A stretch of DNA of 64,000 nt from JAAEKA01 sp049299095 (lineage in GTDB: Bacteria; Chloroflexota; Anaerolineae; JAAEKA01). This document shows, one piece after another, positions 8,192 through 15,476 of this stretch. The stretch's first letter is position 1. Each line of letters begins with the position of its first letter. Location of the stretch: contig JBAQWV010000022.1 of NCBI GenBank assembly GCA_049299095.1, positions 1-64,000 of the forward strand, read 5' to 3'. The position numbers and the translations under genes were made by a program. Under the pieces are notes generated by a model. It searched no databases, was not told the origin of the DNA, and was given only the letters and a program-made list of their open reading frames with translations.

Positions 8192-8250
8192 CCCAACGAC
8201 GAGCCAGGAGATGATCAGAAAGCGTGGAGCGCCCAGCCCACGCTTTTTTG
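8159..8250 (+). promoter_or_regulatory. Attenuator: alternative antiterminator and terminator before aroH-pheA
   Basis: The terminator stem is AAAGCGTGG (8219-8227) with CCACGCTTT (8238-8246), then six Ts. An upstream segment, GCGCTCTACGC (8159-8169), can pair over 11 bases with GCGTGGAGCGC (8222-8232), using one G-U pair and taking over the 5' arm of the terminator. The two structures exclude each other. A ribosome stalled at the Phe/Tyr codons (8126-8149) would leave 8159-8169 free to form the antiterminator. Free passage would favour termination. A further TACAAT at 8278-8283 may be a secondary -10 box. Confidence 0.6.
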
Positions 8251-8310
8251 TTGCCGCACCTTGCGCCTGCCGCAGGGTACAATCACTACGCCTAGATCAA
8301 GGAGACACCT

Positions 8311-9630
8311 ATGCTTTGTCGAGGTGTGCGCGGCGCCACCACCGTGGACGACAATTCGTCTGAAGCGATCCTGCGGGAAACGCGGCGGATGCTGGCTTTG
8401 TTGATCCACCTGAACGACATCCGTGCCGAAGATGTGACCAGCATCATCTTCACAACCACGCGCGACCTGACCGCGGAGTATCCTGCACTGGCTGCCCGCC
8501 AGCTGGGCTGGCTCGATGTGGCGCTGATGTGCGGTCACGAAATGGATGTGCCCGGCGGTTTACAGCGCTGCGTGCGGGTGCTGATCAACTGGAACACTGA
8601 GCGCGAGCTGCATGAGATCGTACCGGTCTACTTGCGCGGTGCGCGCAATCTGCGGCCCGACAAGGCCAATCTGCCGCCCGTGGACAACGAAGATATGGAT
8701 AGCTGGATTCAGCAGCAGGTGGAACACTGGCAAGGCCAGCGTTCTGCCCGAAAGGAAACACGCATGAAGATTGTTGCTTTTCAAGGCGAACACGGCGCTT
8801 ATTCGGAGCAAGCCGCGCGCCAGCACTTCGGTTTGGAGATCGTTACCCTGCCGTGTGCTTCGTTCGAGGCGATTTTTGCGGCGCTCGAAAGCGGCGAGGC
8901 AGATTTTGGTGTGCTGCCAGTGGAAAATTCACTGGCCGGTTCCATCAATCGCGCCTACGATCTGCTGTTGGAGCATGATCTGCGCGCGTGGGGCGAGATT
9001 TTCCTGCGTGTACGGCACAATCTGCTCGCGCCCGCGGGCATGACCCTGGCGCAGCTTCATACCGTGCGCTCGCACCCGCAGGCACTGGCGCAGTGCGAAC
9101 ATTGGCTGAACCAGCGCGGCCTGAAGGCAGTGACATGGTACGACACCGCGGGCAGCGCCAAGGAGCTGGCGGCCAACCCGGAGCCGGGCGTGGCCGCGAT
9201 TGCCAGCGCACTGGCTGCGGAAACCTACGGGTTGGAGGTGCTCGCCAGCGGCATCGAAGACCTCGCCTGGAACTATACCCGTTTCTTTGTGATCGGCCGC
9301 GGCGATCCGCCCGTTACTGGCAAAGCCAAAACCTCGCTGGTGTTCGCGGTGACCCACGAACCGGGGTCGTTAGTGGCGTGTCTGGGTGAATTTTCCAGCC
9401 GCGGCATCAACCTGACCAAGATCGAAAGTCGGCCGCGGCGTAATCGCCCCTGGCACTACGTCTTTTACCTGGACTTCGAGGGACACTGGCAAGACCCAGC
9501 CTGCCAGCAAGCTCTGGTCAGCCTGCTGGCGCGCGCAGCCTTTGTCAAGCTGCTTGGGTCCTATCCTGCCGCGGCGATGCCTGCTGAAGCCAGCGAGGCA
9601 GGCGGGCAGAGCGAGTTGTTGCAAATTTGA
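8311..9630 (+). CDS. pheA: Bifunctional chorismate mutase (AroH type) / prephenate dehydratase
   Basis: A 439-residue fusion. Residues 1-120 match the trimeric AroH chorismate mutase fold (RGVRGATTVDDN near the start, CGHEMDVPGGLQRCVRVLIN, VYLRGARNLRPD). From residue 152 follows prephenate dehydratase (MKIVAFQGEHGAYSEQAA, PVENSLAGSI, and the catalytic NYTRFFVI). An ACT domain with the Phe-binding ESRP motif closes the protein. Together these convert chorismate to phenylpyruvate, with feedback by Phe expected. Enterobacterial PheA uses an unrelated AroQ mutase instead. The codon for residue 152 is an ATG preceded by AAGGAAA, so a separate dehydratase could also be made. RBS AAGGAGA precedes the first ATG. 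Confidence 0.92.
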   Translation: MLCRGVRGATTVDDNSSEAILRETRRMLALLIHLNDIRAEDVTSIIFTTTRDLTAEYPALAARQLGWLDVALMCGHEMDVPGGLQRCVRVLINWNTERELHEIVPVYLRGARNLRPDKANLPPVDNEDMDSWIQQQVEHWQGQRSARKETRMKIVAFQGEHGAYSEQAARQHFGLEIVTLPCASFEAIFAALESGEADFGVLPVENSLAGSINRAYDLLLEHDLRAWGEIFLRVRHNLLAPAGMTLAQLHTVRSHPQALAQCEHWLNQRGLKAVTWYDTAGSAKELAANPEPGVAAIASALAAETYGLEVLASGIEDLAWNYTRFFVIGRGDPPVTGKAKTSLVFAVTHEPGSLVACLGEFSSRGINLTKIESRPRRNRPWHYVFYLDFEGHWQDPACQQALVSLLARAAFVKLLGSYPAAAMPAEASEAGGQSELLQI

Positions 9631-9711
9631 CGTGCTGCTACAGCTGTTCCGTAAAAATCTACGCAACACGCAGTAGCTTAAAGCCTTTCTTCTACTTTTT
9701 ACAGGTGACTT

Positions 9712-10725
9712 ATGATCGTTGTTATGAAACAAGGCGCGACTGCTGCCGAAATTGGTGCCATCATCGCGCGCGTCGAAGAACTGGGATTGACCCCGCATCC
9801 AATCTACGGTGACAATCATACCGTGATCGCCGTGGTTGGTGAAGCTGTCAGTCTGGAGCCGGATGTCTTCCTGAGCATGGGCGGTGTGGATGTGGTGACG
9901 CGCATCGGCCATCAGTTCAAGCTGGCTAGCCGACAGGCCAAGTCGGAAGATACTGTGATCACCCTGAACGGAACCAGCATTGGCGGCAACAAGCTGGTGG
10001 TGATGGCCGGGCCGTGCAGCGTGGAAAGCCGCACGCAGATGCTGGAAACCGCACAGGCGGTGAAGGAAGCGGGGGCCACACTGCTGCGCGGCGGCGCCTT
10101 TAAGCCGCGCACTTCGCCGTATGCCTTTCAGGGCATGGGGTTGAAGGGGCTGGAACTGCTCGCGGAGGCGCGCGAAGTTACCGGGCTGAAGGTTGTGACT
10201 GAAGTAATGACTCCTGACGCAGTGCCGATGGTCAGCCAGTACGCGGATATTTTGCAAATCGGCGCACGCAACATGCAAAATTATGGCCTGCTGAACGCGG
10301 TGGGGCGGACGCAGCGCCCCGTGTTGCTCAAGCGCGGCATGATGAGTACCATTCAGGAATTGCTGATGTCCGCGGAATACATCATGTCGAATGGCAATTA
10401 TCGCGTCATGCTATGCGAGCGCGGCATCCGCACCTTCGAGCCAATGACGCGCAACACCTTCGATCTGAACGCGGTGCCGCTGCTCAAGCAGCTTAGCCAC
10501 TTGCCGGTGATCGCGGATCCCAGCCACGGTACAGGCCGTTGGGATTTGGTTGCGCCGATGGCAAAGGCTTCGCTGGCTTGTGGCGCGGATGGGCTGATCA
10601 TCGAAGTGCATCCCCACCCCGAAGTGGCCGTTTCCGACGGTGCGCAAAGCCTGAAGCCGGAGAAGTTCGCGCAGATGATGCGCGAACTGAAACCGTTGGC
10701 CGAGGCGTTGGGGCGGACGATTTAG
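9712..10725 (+). CDS. aroF: 3-deoxy-7-phosphoheptulonate (DAHP) synthase, first copy
   Basis: A 337-residue DAHP synthase of the type I-beta (KDO8P-synthase-like) group, with an N-terminal ferredoxin-like regulatory domain (residues 1-70, MIVVMKQGATAAEIGAIIAR) and a TIM barrel. Typical core motifs are VMAGPCSVESRTQM, LLRGGAFKPRTSPYAFQG, LQIGARNMQN, KRGMMSTIQE and DPSHGTGR. It condenses phosphoenolpyruvate with erythrose-4-phosphate, the entry step of the shikimate pathway. The start ATG has AGGTGA upstream. A second, very similar copy follows 105 bases later. Confidence 0.95.
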   Translation: MIVVMKQGATAAEIGAIIARVEELGLTPHPIYGDNHTVIAVVGEAVSLEPDVFLSMGGVDVVTRIGHQFKLASRQAKSEDTVITLNGTSIGGNKLVVMAGPCSVESRTQMLETAQAVKEAGATLLRGGAFKPRTSPYAFQGMGLKGLELLAEAREVTGLKVVTEVMTPDAVPMVSQYADILQIGARNMQNYGLLNAVGRTQRPVLLKRGMMSTIQELLMSAEYIMSNGNYRVMLCERGIRTFEPMTRNTFDLNAVPLLKQLSHLPVIADPSHGTGRWDLVAPMAKASLACGADGLIIEVHPHPEVAVSDGAQSLKPEKFAQMMRELKPLAEALGRTI

Positions 10726-10751
10726 GTTGGCCTTCGGCGGTAAATAAGCAA

Positions 10752-10790
10752 ATGAGCGGACTGGTAAATCTCTGCGACCAGTCCACTCAT
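10752..10790 (+). promoter_or_regulatory. Hairpin between the two DAHP synthase genes
   Basis: Arms ATGAGCGGACTGG (10752-10764) and CCAGTCCACTCAT (10778-10790) pair with one mismatch around a 13-base loop; outer GTAAA/TTTAC may extend it. No T tract follows, so it is not an ordinary terminator. It may set the ratio of the two isozymes by RNA stability or processing. Confidence 0.5.
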
Positions 10791-10830
10791 CTACCTGTTT
10801 ACTACTATACCAGAAAAAGGAACCTGTGAT

Positions 10831-11853
10831 ATGATCATAGTCATGAGGGCTGGTGCAAATACCCGCGAAATCGAACACGTGACGCAGCGCATCGAAGAAT
10901 TTGGCTTGCAGGTACACTTGAGCCAGGGCGCTGAACGTACCATCATCGGCGTGATCGGTGACGAACGCCCGCTTGACCGCGCCATGTTCGAGGTAATGGA
11001 GGGCGTGGAGCGCACCATCGGCATTTTACCGCCGTACAAGCTCGCCAGCCGGGAATGGCAGGCCGCGGACAGCGTGGTATCGGTGGCGGGTTCCCGCATC
11101 GGCGGCCCGCACCTGTCCATTATCGCCGGGCCGTGCAGCGTCGAAAGCCGCACGCAACTGCTGGAGATCGCGCACGCGGTCAAGGAAGCCGGGGCGACGC
11201 TGCTGCGCGGCGGCGCGTTCAAGCCGCGCAGCTCCCCGTACACCTTCCAGGGCCTGGGCGTGCAGGGGCTAGAGCTGCTCGCGGAGGCGCGTGAGGCTAC
11301 CGGTCTTGGCATCGTCACCGAAGTGATGGCCCCGGACAAGGTGGAGCTGGTGGCTGAATTTGCGGACATGCTGCAAATCGGCGCGCGCAACATGCAAAAC
11401 TACCCCTTGCTGCAAGCAGTCGGCAAGTCCAACACGCCGGTACTGCTCAAGCGCGGCCTGATGAGCACCATCGAAGAGCTACTGATGTCGGCTGAGTACA
11501 TTTTAGCCGGCGGTAACAGCCAAGTGGTGCTGTGCGAACGCGGCATCCGCACCTTCGAGACCTTCACGCGCAATACCACTGACATCAACGCCTTCCCCGC
11601 GCTCAAGCAACTCTCGCACTTGCCTGTCCTCGGTGATCCCAGCCACAGCACCGGCAAGTGGGAATTGGTGATTCCTGTGGCGTCAGCCATGATCGCCGCG
11701 GGCGCGGACGGCCTGATCGTCGAAGTACACCACGACCCGGAACATGCCCTGTCCGACGGTGCGCAAAGCCTCAAGCCAGAGCGCTTCGCCGAGTTGGTGC
11801 GCGCCACGCGCCGCATCGCCGAGGCGATGGGCCGGACGGTTGTAACCGGTTGA
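10831..11853 (+). CDS. aroF: DAHP synthase, second copy
   Basis: A 340-residue paralogue of the preceding gene with the same domain order and nearly the same motifs (IIAGPCSVESRTQL, LLRGGAFKPRSSPYTFQG, LQIGARNMQN, DPSHSTGK). The N-terminal regulatory domain is the most divergent part between the two copies. This suggests different effector responses with the same catalysis, as for isozymes tuned to Phe, Tyr or Trp in other bacteria. Its ATG is preceded by AAGGAA and by the intergenic hairpin. Confidence 0.95.
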   Translation: MIIVMRAGANTREIEHVTQRIEEFGLQVHLSQGAERTIIGVIGDERPLDRAMFEVMEGVERTIGILPPYKLASREWQAADSVVSVAGSRIGGPHLSIIAGPCSVESRTQLLEIAHAVKEAGATLLRGGAFKPRSSPYTFQGLGVQGLELLAEAREATGLGIVTEVMAPDKVELVAEFADMLQIGARNMQNYPLLQAVGKSNTPVLLKRGLMSTIEELLMSAEYILAGGNSQVVLCERGIRTFETFTRNTTDINAFPALKQLSHLPVLGDPSHSTGKWELVIPVASAMIAAGADGLIVEVHHDPEHALSDGAQSLKPERFAELVRATRRIAEAMGRTVVTG

Positions 11854-11882
11854 GCAATGTCGTTGAAATAGTAAAGTTCAAA

Positions 11883-12200
11883 ATGCAGCCAAAGTCCTTT
11901 TCAGCCAAAGCTCAAGCGATGATGGACAGAGCCTCTCGTGGCACTGCCGAAGATGTAGACTACATTCTGGGGCATTTAACGCCCGACGTTACGTTGTCTG
12001 TCACCAAGCTGGTTGATTATGCGCTGGGTCTTGTTGAAAGCAGCACAGGAATTGCAAGAGTAGATTATTATCTATTCAACGGTACACAGATACAGCGCAA
12101 CTACTGCGCCTTGTTCTTCAACAGAAGGGACGATTGGCCCGTCGTCAAAAGAGTCTATGAGCAGGGACTGATTGATGAAATTCAGGCGTATGCCCGCTAA
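11883..12200 (+). CDS. Conserved-looking small protein of unknown function
   Basis: A 105-residue protein (begins MQPKSFSAKAQAMMDRAS) beginning at ATG 11883, 29 bases after the second DAHP synthase and in the same direction. The upstream in-frame extension overlaps aroF and is not real. It looks mainly alpha-helical, with no signal peptide, membrane segment or recognised motif. Codon use is less GC-biased than that of its neighbours (AAAGTCCTTTTCAGCC, AGAGTAGATTATTATC). The ordered, motif-dense sequence (YYLFNGTQIQRNYCALFFNRR) suggests a real conserved family. Position between aroF and tyrA gives no clear functional clue; it may be a later insertion in the operon. Confidence 0.65.
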   Translation: MQPKSFSAKAQAMMDRASRGTAEDVDYILGHLTPDVTLSVTKLVDYALGLVESSTGIARVDYYLFNGTQIQRNYCALFFNRRDDWPVVKRVYEQGLIDEIQAYAR

Positions 12201-12235
12201 ATCTTCCTTTCCACTCGTCTACTCCCCCTGCGATT

Positions 12236-12264
12236 GACAATTAACCGTGAGCCATTAACCATTT
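12236..12264 (+). repeat. Period-7 tandem repeat abutting the tyrA start
   Basis: Reads GACAATT AACCGTG AGCCATT AACCATT T, four imperfect heptads ending directly at the tyrA ATG (12265). It leaves no recognisable Shine-Dalgarno sequence. Related arrays occur elsewhere in the window. Confidence 0.55.
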
Positions 12265-13137
12265 ATGTCTTCCCTCGCCACCTCCACCATTGCCATCGCT
12301 GGCCTCGGCCTGATGGGCGGCTCGCTCGGCTTGGCCCTACGCGGCCACGTACACCGGGTGATCGGCGTGGCGCGGCGCACCACCACACTGGAGCAGGCAT
12401 TGGCCCTCGGCGCGATTGACCTCGGCGTCAACGACTTGCGCGGCGCGGCAGCCGCAGACATCATCGTGCTGGCCACGCCGGTCAGCGTGATTCTGGCGCA
12501 AATCAACGAGCTGGGCCGGCTGGCCGCACAGGGCGAGTTACGCCCGAACGTGATCGTCACCGATATGGGCAGCACCAAGCAGCAAATTTGCGCGGCGCTA
12601 GACGCGCTGCCTGCTATCGTGCAGCCAATCGGCGGGCATCCAATGTGTGGCAAGGAAACCTCCGGCCTTGACGTGGCCGAAGCCGCGCTCTATCACAGTG
12701 CGCCCTACGTGCTCTGCCCACTGTCGCGCACTACCCCCGCCACCGTGGCGCGGCTGACCGAGCTGGCACAGGCGATTGGCGCGGCCCCGCTCGTCCTCGA
12801 TGCGTCGCGCCACGACCGGCTGACCGCGGCCATCAGCCATGTACCCTATCTTGCCGCGCTGGCAACTTTCGCGGCCGCGGCGGATGTCGCTCAAGAAGAT
12901 CCGCTGGCCTGGCAACTGGCCGCCAGCGGCTTCCGTTCCACCACGCGCCTGGCCGGCAGCGATGACCAGATGATGAGCGACATCCTTTTGAGCAACCGCG
13001 ACGCGGTGCTGACGCAGGTGCAGCGTCTGCAAGCGCAGCTAACGCGCCTGGCCGACACCATCACCCGCGACGATGAAACTGCCCTGCGCAGCCTGGCCGC
13101 CGCGGCCCGCAGCCAGCGCGCCGAGTTCGTGCGTTAA
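12265..13137 (+). CDS. tyrA: Prephenate dehydrogenase
   Basis: A 290-residue dehydrogenase. The dinucleotide-binding motif GLGLMGGSLGLALRG is at residues 12-26, with the family motifs VTDMGSTKQQI and GGHPMCGKETSG further on. It oxidatively decarboxylates prephenate to 4-hydroxyphenylpyruvate for tyrosine, or possibly acts on arogenate; the substrate choice cannot be read off. Its length stops short of a C-terminal ACT domain, so Tyr feedback may act elsewhere. The start ATG follows a heptad repeat rather than a ribosome binding site. Confidence 0.9.
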   Translation: MSSLATSTIAIAGLGLMGGSLGLALRGHVHRVIGVARRTTTLEQALALGAIDLGVNDLRGAAAADIIVLATPVSVILAQINELGRLAAQGELRPNVIVTDMGSTKQQICAALDALPAIVQPIGGHPMCGKETSGLDVAEAALYHSAPYVLCPLSRTTPATVARLTELAQAIGAAPLVLDASRHDRLTAAISHVPYLAALATFAAAADVAQEDPLAWQLAASGFRSTTRLAGSDDQMMSDILLSNRDAVLTQVQRLQAQLTRLADTITRDDETALRSLAAAARSQRAEFVR

Positions 13138-13192
13138 CGGCCCCCTTCCTTCTCTTCCACAACGATCACTACCCGTTTCACCAAAAACCTTT

Positions 13193-14497
13193 ATGAACCT
13201 CCTCATTCACCCTTCCCCTAACCTGTATGGCGCAGTCACCGTGCCCGGCGACAAGTCCATCTCTCACCGCGCGGCGATGTTTGCCGCGCTGGCCGAAGGC
13301 GAAAGCCAGATTCGCAACTTCCTGCCCGGCGGCGATTGTCATGCCACGCTGGGCGTGCTGCGCGGCCTGGGTGTCGTCATCGAAGAGCTATCGCCCACTG
13401 AATTGCGCATCGAGGGACGCGGCTTGCACGGACTGATCGAGCCTGCTGCGCCGCTGGATTGCGTCAACTCTGGCACGACCATGCGTCTGATGGCAGGCTT
13501 GCTGGCCGGACAGGACTTCTTCAGCATCCTGCACGGCAGCGCCCAATTGATCAAACGACCGATGGGACGGGTGGTAGAGCCGTTGCGCCGCATGGGTGCG
13601 GTGATCCACGGACGGCAGCAGGGCACGCTGGCACCGCTCGCCATTGCTGGTACCGCACTGCGCGATTTCGACTATCCGCTGCCGATTGCCAGCGCGCAGG
13701 TCAAGTCGGCGCTGCTGCTGGCGGGGCTGTATGGCAATGGCCTCACCATCGTGCGCCAGCCCGGCCCCGCGCGCGACCATACCGAGCGCATGTTGCGGGC
13801 GATGGGTGCGCCGATTCGCATGTTAGGCTCCACCGTAATCAGCGAACGGCCCAAGCAGCCGCTGGCGCCGCTGTCCATCCATGTGCCGGGTGACATGTCA
13901 TCGGCGGCTTTTCTGGCCGCAGCCGCGCTGGTGACACCAGGCAGCCATATCAGCATCATCGGCGTGGGCGTGAACCCCACGCGCACCGGCATCCTCGATA
14001 TTTTCGCGCAGATGGGGGCCGCAATCAGTGTGGAAAACGTGCGGGAAGAAGCCGGTGAGCCGGTGGCCGATCTCGTCGTACAATCCAGCACGTTACATGG
14101 TGCGCAAATCGGCGGCGACTTGATCGTGCGTGCGATTGACGAGCTGCCGGTGCTGGCGGTGGTGGCAACACAGGCGCATGGACGCACGGTCGTGCGCGAC
14201 GCGTCCGAACTGCGCGTGAAGGAAACGGACCGCATCGCCACCGTTGCCACCGAGTTGCGCAAGCTGGGGGTGATGGTAGAGGAACACTCCGACGGTTTCG
14301 CCATCGAAGGGCCGGTGGAACTGCGCAGCGCGCCGGTATGGAGTCATGGCGATCATCGGCTGGCAATGGCCCTGGCCATCGCCGGGCTGGCCGCGGCCGG
14401 GCCGGTGCTGGTCGAAGAAGCCGAGTGCGTCAGTGATAGTTTCCCCGGTTTCGAACGCGTCCTGCGGCAGGTTGGCGCGCGCGTCGAGGAGCAGTAA
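13193..14497 (+). CDS. aroA: 3-phosphoshikimate 1-carboxyvinyltransferase (EPSP synthase)
   Basis: A 434-residue protein of normal length for AroA. Signature motifs are PGDKSISHRAAMFAALAEGE near the N-terminus, LDCVNSGTTMRLMAGLLAGQ, and LRVKETDRIATVATEL with the catalytic acidic and lysine residues. It transfers enolpyruvyl from PEP to shikimate-3-phosphate. The start is set at ATG 13193 because homology begins there (MNLLIHPSPNLYGAVTVPG). The longer open frame upstream overlaps tyrA out of frame. The gene lies 55 bases after tyrA. Confidence 0.95.
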   Translation: MNLLIHPSPNLYGAVTVPGDKSISHRAAMFAALAEGESQIRNFLPGGDCHATLGVLRGLGVVIEELSPTELRIEGRGLHGLIEPAAPLDCVNSGTTMRLMAGLLAGQDFFSILHGSAQLIKRPMGRVVEPLRRMGAVIHGRQQGTLAPLAIAGTALRDFDYPLPIASAQVKSALLLAGLYGNGLTIVRQPGPARDHTERMLRAMGAPIRMLGSTVISERPKQPLAPLSIHVPGDMSSAAFLAAAALVTPGSHISIIGVGVNPTRTGILDIFAQMGAAISVENVREEAGEPVADLVVQSSTLHGAQIGGDLIVRAIDELPVLAVVATQAHGRTVVRDASELRVKETDRIATVATELRKLGVMVEEHSDGFAIEGPVELRSAPVWSHGDHRLAMALAIAGLAAAGPVLVEEAECVSDSFPGFERVLRQVGARVEEQ

Positions 14498-14542
14498 ACA
14501 GCAGCCAGCTTTCAGATCAGAAGTCACCCCTATACCCTGTCA

Positions 14543-14570
14543 GGAGTAAGGAGTGAGTAGTAACGAGTAT
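14543..14570 (+). repeat. Period-7 tandem repeat before aroE
   Basis: Reads GGAGTAA GGAGTGA GTAGTAA CGAGTAT, four heptads. It contains the possible GTG start of aroE at 14553, which is a reason to prefer the downstream ATG. Confidence 0.5.
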
Positions 14571-14585
14571 CTGACCCATCCTCTT

Positions 14586-15446
14586 ATGTTCCACACCGCC
14601 CTTCTCGGCTATCCCCTCGGCCACAGCGTCAGCCCGGCGATGCACAACGCGGCGTTTGACGCGCTCGGCATCGCCGGACGCTATGACGCGCTGCCGACGC
14701 CACCAGAGCAGCTCGCGGCCACGGTGCGCGGCCTCGCCGCCGCGGGCATCCGCGGGGCCAACGTCACCATCCCACACAAACAGGCGGTGATGCCGTTGCT
14801 GGACGACTTGAGCGACGCCGCGCAGGCCATCGGTGCGGTCAACACGATCAGCGTACAGCGCCGCGGCCCGCGCACCCTCCTGCACGGGGATAACACCGAC
14901 TGGCTGGGTTTCTTGCAGCCGCTGGATGTAGGCGGTTTTGACGTGGCGGGCAAAAGCGCACTGTTGCTGGGCGCGGGTGGCTCCGCGCGAGCCGTAGTCT
15001 ACGCACTCAGCCAGCGCGGCCTCGCCCGGCTGACCATTCTGGCGCGCAACCCTGACCAGGCGGCCGCGCTCGCCCGCCATGCCGCCCGGTTAAATCGTCA
15101 ATGGTCCATCGCCAATGATCAATTAGCAGGGGATCATCCGCCGGTGATCATTGATCAGTATCAGCTTGTCATCAACACCACGCCGCTCGGCATGTGGCCG
15201 CACCCGAACACCTCGCCCTGGCCCGCTGACCACCCCTTCCCCAAGCGCGCATTAGCCTATGATCTGGTCTATCGGCCTGAGCGCACCCGCTTTTTACAAC
15301 AGGCCGAAGCCGCGGGCTGCGCCACGCAGGGCGGTTTGGCGATGTTGGTGGGACAGGGCGCGGCCGCTTTCGAGCTGTGGACCGGTCAACCGCCACCGGT
15401 CACGGTGATGCTGGACGCAGCCCGCGCCGCACTGCAAGCGGCTTAA
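14586..15446 (+). CDS. aroE: Shikimate dehydrogenase (NADP+)
   Basis: A 286-residue protein from ATG 14586. A GTG at 14553 would add 11 residues but lies in repeat DNA. The substrate domain begins LLGYPLGHSVSPAMHNAAF with the catalytic Lys in NVTIPHKQ. The nucleotide-binding loop is LLLGAGGSARAVVYAL, and the C-terminal part has VINTTPLGMWP and GGLAMLVGQGAAAFELWTG. It reduces 3-dehydroshikimate to shikimate. Between the Rossmann core and VINTTPLG there is an unusual stretch, RQWSIANDQLAG, which is encoded by a period-7 repeat (15097-15127) and appears to be an in-frame insertion. Confidence 0.93.
   Translation: MFHTALLGYPLGHSVSPAMHNAAFDALGIAGRYDALPTPPEQLAATVRGLAAAGIRGANVTIPHKQAVMPLLDDLSDAAQAIGAVNTISVQRRGPRTLLHGDNTDWLGFLQPLDVGGFDVAGKSALLLGAGGSARAVVYALSQRGLARLTILARNPDQAAALARHAARLNRQWSIANDQLAGDHPPVIIDQYQLVINTTPLGMWPHPNTSPWPADHPFPKRALAYDLVYRPERTRFLQQAEAAGCATQGGLAMLVGQGAAAFELWTGQPPPVTVMLDAARAALQAA
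15097..15127 (+). repeat. Period-7 repeat lying in frame inside aroE
   Basis: Reads GTCAATG GTCCATC GCCAATG ATCAATT AGC. The reverse complement resembles the heptads before tyrA. It encodes part of RQWSIANDQLAG, and the following 30 bases contain two TGATCA sites (a third overlaps the array). Confidence 0.5.
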
Positions 15447-15476
15447 GCCTGTTTTGGACCGTTTCAAGGAGCTTAC

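Noticed and set aside
11658..11882. Long version of the small aromatic-operon protein
   Set aside because: The extension overlaps the end of aroF out of frame and is Arg/Pro-rich as expected for a shadow frame.
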